A stretch of 64,000 bases of DNA from Pratylenchus scribneri (taxonomy: Eukaryota > Nematoda > Chromadorea > Rhabditida > Pratylenchidae). Positions 11,931-22,378 of the stretch are shown in pieces; positions within the stretch are counted from its first letter, which is position 1, and each line of letters opens with the position of its first letter. Under the pieces are notes generated by a model that was not told where the DNA came from, did no database searches, and saw nothing but the letters and a program-made list of their open reading frames with translations. The DNA is taken from positions 124,001 to 188,000 of the forward strand of contig JAQSEB010000198.1 in the NCBI GenBank assembly GCA_030063045.1, read 5' to 3'. Made by a program: the position numbers and the translations under genes.

Positions 11931-14900
11931 CTTCTTTTTATCCATTTTATCTTTTCCAATTTTTATTTCATCTACTTTTGGCTTCTTCTCAATTATACTC
12001 AATTTTCCATTTCTTAATTGGCCTTCAACACTATCGAATGCATCCTCATATAAATAAATATTGTAGGCTATTAGCTGGGGATCTTTAACAAAACTGGCAT
12101 TAGCAATCAATAAATTCTGGCCATCGGTATCATTCGACTCAGATTGTACTTTGTCTTTGATCTGAGAAGTTTCTTGAATTTTCTTATTTATTGCTTGTAT
12201 ATCCGTTGGCAATATTTTCTGCTCTTCAGCTTGTTTCTTCTTGGCTAATTCATCAGACTCTTTCGTCTCATCTTCCATCTTCTTCTTTGTTATTTCATCT
12301 GCCCTTTTCTTCTCATTTTCAGTTTTCTTCTTCTCTTCTTCCATCTTATTCTTTATTGCCAAATCGTCAGCCTTTTTCTTCTCATCTTCCATCTTCTTCT
12401 TTATTGCCAAATCTTCAGCCTTTTTCTTCTCATCTTCCATCTTCTTCTTTATTGCCAAATCGTCAGCCTTTTTCTTCTCATCTTCCATCTTCTTCTTTAT
12501 TGCCAAATCGTCAGCCTTTTTCTTCTCATCTTCCATCTTCTTCTTTATTGCCAACTCGTCAGCCTTTTTCTTCTCATCTTCCATTTTTTTCTTGGCTGCT
12601 AATTCATCTGCCTTCTTCTTATCTTCTTCAGCCTTCTTTCTAGCCATTTCGGCATCAGTTGGCTTTAGAGCAGTTTCCGGTTTCAATTGAGCTTGTTCAG
12701 CAACTTTCTGGTCAGGAAGTACTGCTTGAACTTCGGCGGGTGGCACTTTATGTTTTTCAGTTTGTTTCTTCTTGGCCAATTCAATAGCCTTTTTCTTATC
12801 ATCTTCCGCCTTCTTCTTCTCATCCTCAGCTTTCTTCTTGGCCAATTCAATAGCCTTTTTCTTATCATCTTCCGCCTTCTTCTTCTCATCCTCAGCTTTC
12901 TTCTTGGCCAATTCATCAGCCTTATTTTTAGCTAAATCATCAGCCGCCTTCTTTTTCATTTCGGCAGATTCTTGTTCCTTCTTTTTCGATTCGTTTTCAA
13001 TAATTTTTGCACTTTGTTCCGAAATCTCACTCCTTTCAGAAATATCAGACAATTGTTTCTTTTCCAGCATTTTCTTCGTATCTATAAATTTAAAATTCAA
13101 TAATAATTCATAAATTTAATTTTCTTACATCCTTTCTTCATTTTGACCATCATTTCTGTATCAACATCCAACTTTTCTTCTGCAATCTGCATTTCATCTG
13201 AGGCCGATTCTCGTGCCTTGAAAACTCCTTCGCCATAAACATCCTCTTGTTTTGTTGAGATTTCACCTAGAAAATAAATATTTAAATAATTATTTAAAAA
13301 ATATTATATAAATTTACCTTCTTTTCTCTCTATTCTCACATTACAACCACTGGTTGCCCTGCCAATTGGGCTCCACGCCTCACAAACATATTCACCAGCC
13401 ATTTCTGGTGCTAATTTTGCAAAACGTAAAAGTGCCACTCCATCCTCATAGATCATTTGTTTATTGCTAGAAAAAAAAATATAAAGATAAATTCAAAATT
13501 ATGATTAAATTTTATATTCTTTTAGCTATAATTTGAAATGATTATTTAATTTTGTTAATATTTATTAGAAAATTTCAATTTAATAATAAACAAAATTCTA
13601 CCTGTCTTTTCTGATCTCTTTTCCATTATAAAACCATCGTACATTTGGATAGGGCATACCAAATACAATGCATTTCAATTGGGCCTGTTGCCCGACGGCA
13701 AAATTCATATTTTGTGGCAAATATTCACGGAATGTAGGACCCTGAAAAATTATGTTTTCCATTAATAAACTTTAATTAAATAATATTAAATCCAAATTTT
13801 CAAATAAAAACTGTCAGTCAAAATTTGTTAATTTTATATTACATAATAACTTTTTAAATCAAAATTGAATAAATGAATACTAATTTTTTTCCTTAAAATG
13901 AATGAATTTTTAATTTAAACGATAATTTTGCAGATTTTTACAATCAATAAATAAATTTCTAAATGTTATTTAAATTCACTTTATTATGTGAAAAGCAATG
14001 AATAAAATTTTCTCAATAGAGTAAATAGGAATAGACAAAAGAAAAACAACTTTTTATACTAGAAGCCCATTGGCAATATTAAAGTTCTATTAAGCGGATT
14101 TATTCCTCGAAATGTATAAAATTAATAGTATTGAATTGACATTTTGTTGTCACTGAAAATTTTCATAATTTATTGTATTTTACCCTATTATTTTACTATA
14201 GCGAAAAAAATCACAGGAAAAATTCCATGTATATGGTGTCCGAATTGCCCATTTGAAAAGCCTAACTAATAAAATTTTGGTCTTGAAATTAATTTAAATA
14301 AAAATTTATTACAAATAATTTATCAATTTTTGATAATTTTGATAATAATTTTATTCCACTATTTTTATTTTTACCTGTTCACTTGTCGTTGAACTTGTTG
14401 ACGTGTACATTATATCATCGGCACTCAAACTTGGCTCCACCGAAATATTCGGAACATCGGTGTGCTGCTGCTGGAATTTGGGAGCAAATTTCGGTGTTTC
14501 AGCAGCTTTTGGCAAATTCTGTACTGGCTGAAGGGGCGCGGCTTCTTCTTTTTTCGGAAGAATTTCCCCTCCTTTCTTTGCCATTCCAATTTCGGTTTCT
14601 GCCACTGTTTTCACCAATTCCGATGCTTGTTTTGACAATCTTCTGGAAATTGTTGCCTCAATCCCAGTGTTGTTCGGTTCGAAGAAGAAAATGTCGAAAC
14701 TGATTGTTTCAGGTGCGGCACTCAAAATAATATTCAGACTGATTTTGTATAGTTTCGGCGATCCTCCATAGGGAATTTCTTTGGCTCGTTCATCCTCAGG
14801 TTTTAGCCTTTCCGGATGGACAAATTTCTGTTCCGTAACGATGATTTGCATCAGCGGACGTTGTCTTTGGACTTCTGGAATTCTGCCTCGCTTCTCCTCG

Positions 14901-17900
14901 ATTAATTTTTGTTTTGGCACTTCAACCAATTTGGAAATTCCCTCCGGCTTTTGTTCAAATGCTTTTGGTATTTCCACTGCTTTCGATGTGTCAGCCTTCG
15001 GCTTTTCATCGACCGGTTTTGGTGTCATTTCATTTAATTTTCCAACTTCAATTTGTTTTGACTCTTTTTGCTGTTGTTTTATTGTATCGATTTTTTGTGT
15101 TTCCATTTGTTTCTGAGCTTCCAGAATTTTTTGAGGCTCTAATTTTTGAGCCTCATCTTTTAATTTTGGCATTTCAGGCTTTTTTTGCACTTCACTTGGT
15201 TTAGGCAAAGTTGTTATTTCGGGTTTTGATGCCTCTTGTTTCGGTTTAGGCTCTTCTAGCTTTGATACTTCTTCTGATTTGGGTAACACTTGGTTTTGAG
15301 TTGCATGTTGTGGAGGCTCAATAGATTTTGGTCCCTGTATTGATTGAGCTTCTTGGATCTTCTGATCAGGAATAACAGCTTGAACTTGGGCAGGTGACAT
15401 TCCCTTTTGTTCTGCTTGTTTCTTCTTGGCTAATTCATCAGCCTTCTTCTTCTCATCCTCAGTCTTCTTCTTGGCTAATTCATCAGCCTTCTTCTTCTCA
15501 TCCTCAGCCTTCTTCTTGGCTAATTCATCAGCCTTCTTCTTCTCCTCCTCAGCCTTATTCTTGGCCAATTCCTCAGCTTTCTTCTTCTCATCCTCAGCCT
15601 TCTTCTTGGCTAATTCATCAGCCTATAATAAATAAATGTTTTTGATTGTTTATAATATAATTTTGTTACTGAAATTTACGCTAATTTTTCCCCTTTCTTA
15701 TTGTAATAATAATACTATTTAAGCTATTATTACTCACCTTTTTCTTATCATCGTCGGCCTTCTTCTTCTCATCTTCCATTTTCTTCTTTGTTAATTCATC
15801 TGCTTTTTTCTTCTCATCTTCAGCTTTCTTCTTTGTTAATTCATCTGCCTTTTTCTTCTCATCTTCAGCTTTCTTCTTTGCCATCTCAACATCGGATGGT
15901 TTTGGTGCAGGTTCTGGTTTCAATTGAGCTGGTTCAGCAACTTTCTGGTCAGGAAGTACTGCTTGAACTTCTGCTGGTGGCATTTTCTGTTGTTCGGCTT
16001 GTTTTTTCTTGGCTATTTCGGCATCAGCATTCCTTTTGGCCATTTCGGCATCAGCATTCCTTTTAGCCAATTCGGCATCAGCATTCCTTTTGGCCATTTC
16101 GGCATCAGCATTCCTTTTGGCCAATTCGGCATCAGCATTCCTTTTGGCCATTTCGGCATCTGCCTTCCTTTTGTCTTCCTCGATTTTCTTTCTACCCTTC
16201 TCAATATCGGATGGTTTTGGTGCAGGTTCTGGTTTCAATTGAGCTGGTTCAGCAACTTTCTGGTCAGGAAGTACTGCTTGAACTTCAGCTGGTGGCATTT
16301 TTTGTTGTTCTGCTTGTTTCTTTTTAGCCAATTCATCTTGCTTTTTCTTCTCATCTTCCATTTTTTTCTTTTCATTAGCCTTCTTCTTATCCTCTTCAGC
16401 CTTCTTTCTTTTCGCCACTTCTACCTCTCTTCTTGCAACTTCTTCTTCAGCCTTCTTCTTATCCATTCCAATTTTTATTTCATCTACTTTTGACTTCTTA
16501 TCAATTATCCTCAATTTTCCATTCTTCAATTGGCCTTCAACATTATCGAATGCATCCTCATATAAATAAATGTTGTAGGCAACCAATTGTGGGTCTTTAA
16601 TAAAATTAGCATTTGCAATCATTTCAGCAATTAGGACACTTTGTCCTTCCTCATTGAATTCACTGAGTGGCGCCAATCTAATTTCCTCATTGGAAGCCAA
16701 AAATGTTTCCACCGTTTTCAGCCTGTCCAATAATTCGACCATAGTCCTATCGCGAAGATTCACATCATCCAGCTGATTTTGTGAAATTTGCAATGGCAAA
16801 TATTCCGCTTCATGTGCCATTCCCCTTTGGCCACTTGGCTCCATAATTTGACTGCTCATACCACCGCTGATTGTGCCCTCAATTTCCTCTCCTTCTTTGC
16901 CAATCATTCTCTGTTGTGATTGCCTTTCCGGCATTTTTTGTTGCTCTTTTGGCTTTATTTCTGCTTGTGGTTTAGTGGCTTCTGATTTTCTCCTTCCTTT
17001 TTCTTGTAATTTTTGTTCGGCTGATTCCTCTTCGAACATCTGAACATTTTGAAATTTTTTTTAATTGTTTATTTCGCATACCAAAACTCTGGCAATTTCT
17101 TCATGTGATTTCTCTTTACTGGCTAATTCGATTGTGATTTGTTGTTCCGCTTCTTCTAATTTAAATGATTCCGGTTTTTTGGATTTTTTCATTTTTTCCT
17201 CAGGCTTTTTCGGCAATTTTTCTTCTGGTTTCTTTGATTCTGGCAATTTTTCTTCAAGCTTCTTCGATTCTGGCACTTTTTCCTCTGTTTTTTCTGCCAT
17301 TGTCTTTTGTGATGATTCTGGCATTTGTTCGTCTTTCATCGGCACATCTTCCATGTCAACATCTGTGCCAAGGAAATTCTCAACTTTTTTCAATTCTCCA
17401 AGTAATTCTGGCAATGTTTTTCCCTCTGGATTCACTTCCAATTTTTCTGTGGATTTTTGTTTTTTCATTAATTTCCTCCTCTCTTCATCGGAAAACATTT
17501 CCGGTTCAATGGGTTGTTCAACTGCTGTTCGGCCTTTTGATTCCCTTCGTTTCTTTGTGCCACGCATTGAATCACTGGTTGCTTCTTCACCATCGTACAT
17601 CTGAAAATTTATATAAAATTAATTCAAAATTTTTAAAATCAGAAAAAATAAGGAAGTGGTAAATTTTCGGTAAATTTATTCTTGTTTATTCAAAAAATAT
17701 TTTCTAATGAGTAATTATAATTATGAATGGCTGAGTAGGAATTTGGCTTCAATCTTACTAAAATTTATGAAAATTTTGGTAAGCTTATGCCCGACATTCA
17801 CCCTACGAATAAGCCACATTTCTAAATATTGCAAATATGACTGAATGATTTGAGATCCAAAATTAATCTATTAGAAGATAAAATTTTTTTGTAAAATTTG

Positions 17901-20900
17901 GTTAATTTATTTTTTTAGGGCAATTAGAAAATAATTTCCAAAAATTTTTAATTATTATTTATTTAAGCATAAATACGTCGAAAATAATTCAAATTTAATA
18001 TTTAAGATAAAAACTTCTGCAGGAAGAGAGTATCTAATTTATGTATTTGCTTAGCCCAAATAAAATTTTATTTATTGTGTAAATGATTGATAAAACAATA
18101 CTATAATTGGACGAAAAATTATGATTAAATAAGGAAAATTCTCTGATTTTGGCCTATTTTTTCCTCCTTTTGCCATAACTTTTTGCACTTTCTATTCAAA
18201 TCCACTATTTTTTCTCCTATAAATGCATCTCAATCATTTCTATATAATGATATTAAATTAGCTAAATTATTATGCTAATATTCAGTCAAAAAATTTATTC
18301 ATTTATTGCGCATTCGTTTACCAATTTTTTATAGAGAAAAAAATTAAAAAAATATTTTAAATTGATTTTAATAATAGCTTTATTATTATTTAATTCATTA
18401 AATTAAATTTAAAAAATTTGGGAAAAATGTTTGACGAGAATGGGATTCGAACCCATGCCCTTTCGGACTGGTGCCTAAAACCAGCGCCTTAGACCACTCG
18501 GCCATCTCGCCACTGCAGAGGGCCGCCCAAATATTTATTCGAGACTCTCTCCTCTCTCCCCTCAAATAATACGAGAAAAGTGCGAGTAATAAATAATAAC
18601 CTAAAAACGACAAATATAATTGGTATAAAATTAAAATAAAAACTACTAATCAATTTTTATATCAAAATGCTCTACAGAAAGAGATTAACCTAATGGTAAA
18701 GTTTTACTAATACCTATAAATATGCTGAAATATTTTTTAATGAATATTCATTTTGGCCTAATTTCCATAAATTTACCTGAATTGTTGCCTCGCGATTGGC
18801 TGTATCTTCCTCCTTTATAATGTTCACATCCAATTGGCGTTGTTCGCCTCGTTCCGTCAAAATTTGTGTGGCTTCTTGGATAGCGGCAACAATGATGTTG
18901 GCAACCAATTGGTCGGCAACACTTTCGGCAACTTTTATCAAAAGTGCATAGCTTTCTGGAAAATTCATAATTTAAAATAATAATAAATTTAAATAGAATT
19001 TAAATTTTGAAAGAAAAATTTTTTATTATTTCCAAAAAAAATTAATAAAATTGTCCAAAACATTTTTGAACCCATCAAATTTATGGCACAAATTAGCTGG
19101 AAATTTTTTGACAATTTCAATTTTTTGAATAAATAAGAATTTCACGTTTCTTTTACCTTCTTCCTTTTGGATGCTGATCAAATCCCCGCTCAATTTGCTT
19201 TCATCCAATTTTGGTGGCTCAACTGCAATTTTTAAAATATTAAAAAATTATTCTTTATTGAATTTTATAAATCCGTCTAGAATATCAAAATAAATTTATA
19301 TTATTATTATTATTCCTTTTTTGCATTTTTTAATTCCATCTAGGGTAAGATTAGGATGAGTATTGCCCTGGGGTAAATTTGATTTAACCGACAGCAGAGA
19401 GTAGAATTGCTTCCTGAAATTTTTCTACCATACTTATGTAATAGGGGCAAAACTTTTAAATGATAGGCTAGATTCCAAATAGAAATGGAAATTACATTTT
19501 TGGGGCATAAATTCAATTTGGCATGTTTTCATTAAAGATAGAATTTTGAAAGTTAGCCTATCATTTTGGGATTTGCTCTCATTAGATAATATGATATGGT
19601 AGAAAAATTTCAGAAAAAGTCACCCCCAGGCAATACTCGTGCTCAGCAGTCAGCACCAACAAGCAACCACCAAATTTATATCAAAATAATGGTTATAAAT
19701 TTAAAAATTCATTCAATTGCTAAATTTGCATTTTCCATTTCTAAGTCAAATATTTATTTAAATTTTTATAATTAAATATAATAAATTAATGTCCTCAAAA
19801 TTTACATTTACCCACAAGCACACTTACCATCCGTCTTCTTTCCCTTCCGCTTTTTGACCGTGGAAGTGGAAACAGTGGCGGGCACCTCATCCACTTCCAT
19901 TGCTTCCAATTCTGGCACTTTGGCGGTGGCCTCTTTTTCTTTTGGCTTTTTCTTTGCCTTTTGCTGTTGCTCATCTGGCACAAAATCATAGTCCACAATC
20001 ACTTTTGTCCTTAGCATATCTTTGCCCAATTTATTGACGGCATGCACTTCAATGAATCCTTCAATGCCTTTGCCAAATGTGATTTGTTCGTGATTGGCGG
20101 AAACATGGTCAACGCGAACATCCCCACCATCGGGTTTAATCTCGAAATTGTTATGCTTCCATTGGAATTGGGCTGAACATTAAAAATAAATTAATTTAAA
20201 TTGGAAAAATAGACAGTTTTTATATTCTAAAATACGAGATGTTATTTCAATTTCAGTGTATGTTTGGCTATTTTGGCAAAAATTAAATTTTCTAATTGGA
20301 AAAGACAGTTTTTTTTGTCAAAATACTGAAAATCACCAAAATAATTCAAAAAAAATATTTTTTAGGTGAAATTTGAATTTGGCCTTATTTCAGTAAATAT
20401 TTGGCCATACATTTATCAAATGTGACCTGTCCCCATGGTAAATGTGGTACTAATTTTGGCATAAAATGGATAAAATTTGAGTCCAAATTCGTGCATATTA
20501 TATCTTTCAGAATTATCTTTTGGTATTTCTAGGATTAAAGTTAGGCTAGGTTTATTTAGGTTTTAGATGGGCAAAAAATAATAACGAAATTTTCTAACTT
20601 GGCCACGTTTATGGTATCAAAAAAGATGAATTTAAAAAATTTTGTACCAAAAATATTTTTCTAAAAATGTACATATTAAATGAATAATAAAAAAATGATT
20701 TACCCTCTGGCCTGGCCTCAGCCTTCACTTCCAATTGGAATTGTTGGCCTGCGATGCATTGGAATGATTTTGTGGAAATTCCAGTCAGTTTAGGCCAATC
20801 CAAATGATATCCGTCATAGTCCATTTTGTCACGCCAAAAGTAACTTTCCGAAAGAACACGATTCCATTGTGGCGAGACCTTAAAAAATTGGATAAAAATA

Positions 20901-21454
20901 AAGGATCTAGTATTAAAAATTTTTTAAAAAATTCTCAAATGATTATGATGGTTGAGTGGCTTTCTTAGACCCATAAATCCTTAATCTTATGTCGAATCTA
21001 GATTTTTTTTAAGAAAGCGAATCGATTGATAATGATTTGGCTTTAGATTTAACTAATTTTAATTTAACTTTGAAGCAAAAACTAAAATAGTTTAAACCGT
21101 TTAATTCCCATTAGTTTTAACTAAATTAAACAAAATTTATTAATGCGTGATTTTTTGCTTTATTTTAGTCCGAAATTTTGTTTCACCAAAAATCTCGTTG
21201 GTTGCTCGCTCTGATTTTCAGTTTTTGGGATAAAATTTATAGCAATTAATTAAAAAATTAATCTTATCAATTCATTGCTTATTCCATAAAAATAAAATTG
21301 AAACCTGAGTGCAAGTTTTCAACAATTCCTTTACTGGCATTCTCATCAGGATCAAGGCCAGCCCATCATCGGAAGCAGCGGATAAATCAATAATCATTTT
21401 CTGGTTGTTGTTTTTATGTCGCTTGAAAACTTTTGCAAAGAAATTATTCAACAT
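1..21454 (-). CDS. Giant F-box / Ig / Lys-Glu-rich repeat protein (12 exons, runs off left edge)
   Basis: One spliced host gene. Exons in coding order: 21305-21454, 20704-20878, 19828-20172, 19157-19222, 18777-18955, 17082-17600, 15738-17039, 14375-15622, 13602-13741, 13318-13466, 13129-13266, then 13081 downward. All junctions have GT-AG sites and I checked that the phases match. About 1,470 residues precede the last exon, which adds about 4,030 residues before a stop at 993. Order of parts: F-box, I-set Ig, disordered acidic linkers, second I-set Ig, then a coiled-coil/PEVK-like repeat array. The Ig domains and charged elastic-looking array resemble nematode titin-family (TTN-1-like) muscle proteins, but an N-terminal F-box is not part of any titin I know. 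A sarcomeric scaffold or SCF adaptor role is inference. The start ATG at 21454 is the first in-frame Met before the F-box. Confidence 0.75.
993..13081 (-). CDS. Exon 12: giant uninterrupted repeat exon
   Basis: The exon starts after TATAG and stays open for about 12.1 kb to a TGA at 993. The first 370 or so codons hold KKMEDEKKKADDLAIK-type repeats and a copy of the exon-7 module (NASFVKDPQLIAYNIYLYED, about 12,020-12,110). The rest is a tandem array of 87- and 91-residue units. Each unit has a charged helical part (MEDEKKKQDELNRKKIEDEK) and a Pro-rich spacer (MPPAEVQAVLPDQKVAEPAQ). The alternation of long helices and Pro-rich spacers suggests an elastic rod. The stop at 993 comes from a local 4-bp deletion, not a natural end. 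Confidence 0.8.
13129..13266 (-). CDS. Exon 11: acidic linker
   Basis: The 46-codon exon begins after CTAG with GEISTKQEDVYGEGVF and ends at GGAT|GTAAG, phase 1. It links the second Ig domain to the giant array exon. No domain is recognised. Confidence 0.65.
13318..13741 (-). CDS. Exons 9-10: second I-set Ig domain
   Basis: Exon 9 (13602-13741) reads GPTFREYLPQNMNFAVGQQ and carries the B-strand cysteine and core tryptophan (LKCIVFGMPYPNVRWFYNG). Exon 10 (13318-13466) carries the F-strand motif GEYVCEAWSPIGRATSGC. Together they form one complete I-set Ig domain with both disulfide cysteines, as in titin, twitchin and kettin families. The intron (13467-13601) splits the fold in phase 2. Confidence 0.85.
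14375..15622 (-). CDS. Exon 8: Lys/Glu repeats and PEVK-like linker
   Basis: A 416-codon exon. It begins with KADELAKKKAEDEKK coiled-coil repeats continuing exon 7, then a Pro/Glu/Lys/Val-rich stretch (for example KPEMPKLKDEAQKLEPQK) like elastic PEVK regions. A less repetitive 150-residue tail contains SFDIFFFEPNNTGIEATISR. It ends at AACAG|GTAAAA, phase 0, leading into the second Ig domain. Confidence 0.75.
15738..17039 (-). CDS. Exon 7: acidic segment plus an early copy of the array module
   Basis: The exon encodes 434 residues. The first half is a non-repetitive acidic region. It then holds a module NANFIKDPQLVAYNIYLYED that reappears nearly unchanged in the giant exon at about 12,020-12,110. 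It continues with two MPPAEVQAVLPDQKVAEPAQ repeat units and a run of six NADAE(L/M)AKR units. This looks like the ancestral or donor version of the segment that expanded in exon 12. Confidence 0.75.
17082..17600 (-). CDS. Exon 6: Glu/Lys/Pro-rich disordered segment
   Basis: A 173-codon exon starting right after CAG with MYDGEEATSD. It holds short repeats around PESKKLEEKLPESKKPEEK and is strongly charged and probably disordered. It ends at TTG|GTATGC and is separated from exon 7 by an intron of only 42 bp (17040-17081), in phase 0. Confidence 0.7.
18432..18511 (-). tRNA. tRNA-Leu (anticodon UAG)
   Basis: The reverse complement begins GGCGAGATGGCCGAGTGG and folds as a class II tRNA. The 7-bp acceptor stem has one G-U pair, the anticodon stem CTGGT/ACCAG encloses a 7-nt loop with TAG (complement at 18475-18477), there is a short variable arm, and the T arm carries GGTTCGAATCC. 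The discriminator base is A, as expected for leucine. It lies within the 1.2-kb intron between exons 5 and 6 of the giant gene, on the same strand. Confidence 0.95.
18777..19222 (-). CDS. Exons 4-5: short linker exons
   Basis: Exon 4 (19157-19222) encodes a 22-residue linker with EPPKLDESKLSGDLIS. Exon 5 (18777-18955) encodes a predicted helical stretch (ESVADQLVANIIVAAIQEA) followed by an acidic linker. Both are phase 1 at the 5' side and both splice sites are clear. I recognise no domain. They are called exons because the phases link exon 3 to exon 6 without a break. Confidence 0.6.
19350..19645. repeat. Long imperfect fold-back (MITE-like) repeat in an intron
   Basis: The two arms pair along most of their length. 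GAGTATTGCCCTGGGG (19358 on) matches the complement of ACCCCCAGGCAATACTC (19622-19638). CTGAAATTTTTCTACCATA pairs with a GGTAGAAAAATTTCAG segment. TGATAGGCTA pairs with TAGCCTATCA near the centre. There is no coding potential. It looks like a small non-autonomous inverted-repeat transposon in the intron between exons 3 and 4. Confidence 0.75.
19828..20172 (-). CDS. Exon 3: rest of first Ig domain and basic linker
   Basis: The exon begins in phase 1 and supplies the Ig core tryptophan (QFQWKHNNFEI) and the F/G-strand region (GFIEVHAVNKLGKD). This is a typical I-set pattern without the F-strand cysteine, as in many muscle Ig domains. A Lys/Glu/Pro-rich linker follows (EQQQKAKKKPKEKEA) and the exon ends at GATG|GTAAG. 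Confidence 0.75.
20704..20878 (-). CDS. Exon 2: second half of F-box and start of first Ig domain
   Basis: The exon starts after an AAG acceptor in phase 0 and completes the F-box (VSPQWNRVLSESYFWRDKM). After a short linker it begins an I-set Ig domain (FQLEVKAEARPE, the B-strand region). It ends in phase 1 at GAGG|GTAA. The junction falls inside the Ig fold, so exons 2 and 3 must be joined for the domain to exist. Confidence 0.7.
21305..21454 (-). CDS. Exon 1: start codon and first half of F-box
   Basis: The exon encodes 50 residues beginning MLNNFFAKVF and ending in the first half of an F-box (DDGLALILMRMPVKELLKTC). The donor CAG|GTTTC is phase 0. The second half of the F-box comes from the next exon, with the conserved WNR and WR positions. 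F-boxes normally bind Skp1 in SCF ubiquitin ligases and usually sit at the N terminus, as here. Confidence 0.65.
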
Positions 21455-21659
21455 CCACCAATATATTACTCAAATGTGAACTTAAAAGAGAAAATAATAG
21501 GTAAATTTTGCATAAAATAAATAATCGATATTCAAATTTGGAACAAAATAAAATCAATATTTCAAATTAAGATCTTTTTTAATTAATTTTATTCTTAAAA
21601 TTTGTGATTTTTTTTAAACAAAATTGAATATTCTTCGTCTTATACATTCATCAATTTCT

Positions 21660-22378
21660 TCACTTTTGTTTTAATTCGATAAGTTCTAGTCCATCCACGA
21701 GAAATTGTTTTGGTATTTTAGCCGGTGGTTCCCGTTCAATAGTCTCTGTCCCATCATGCCTCATCAACATGTCGACCATTTTTTCACGAAGCCAAAGCAT
21801 TGCTTCCAATGGGAACAATACCGAATATGTTTCATTTTTGTCGGCCAATTTAATTGTAAGAACATGCATGAAAAACAATTGCTTTTGGCCATCATCCTTC
21901 TTGTTCTCATTGGGAAAAAACAATAATTCCAGTTGGAATTTTTGGTGCTTGCCAATCTTTTCAACAGTTCGTAGTATCACACTTTTGGGTTGGAGGCCAT
22001 TATCAATAGCTGAAATTTGATTCATTATTATCGAGGCATTTTTTTCATATCCAAACCTGGCAAAGTGAATTTTTGATCAACTTTTTCCATCGTCAATTCC
22101 TCGATAAGCTCATCAATATTTTGTACAAAGGCATAGCCTTCTTCGGGGAAGGAAATATTCAAAGATCTGCGGAATTTAGGTGCTCTAATCTTCAAATTGC
22201 AAGTGAAGTCTGAAGAATTTCATTGGTTTTCAAAAATTCCTACCACGATCCTGAAGAAAATTTGTCCATTTTTGTCCTTTAGTAATTTGAGTTTTAACAT
22301 TTTTATATTGGAATTGGCCAATTGATGATAGGACCGGTAAATTTTGTCTTGGTCAATGGCAATTGATGGAATTTCGTG
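21660..22378 (-). CDS. Unrecognised small protein with two beta-rich/helix repeats (possibly PUR-like), 5' end uncertain
   Basis: Three exons: about 22378-22244, 22189-22057 and 22009-21660. GT-AG introns of 54 and 47 bp join in consistent phases. The protein (about 205 aa from the repeat boundary) shows two segments that each read as several beta strands followed by a helix: KLLKDKNGQIFFRI ... NIDELIEEL and FQLELLFFP ... EAMLWLREKMVDML. That pattern resembles tandem PUR single-strand nucleic-acid-binding repeats, but the similarity is weak. Upstream the frame continues into a dispersed repeat that supplies an in-frame ATG at 22477. The true N terminus was therefore either replaced or cut by that repeat. 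Confidence 0.5.
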
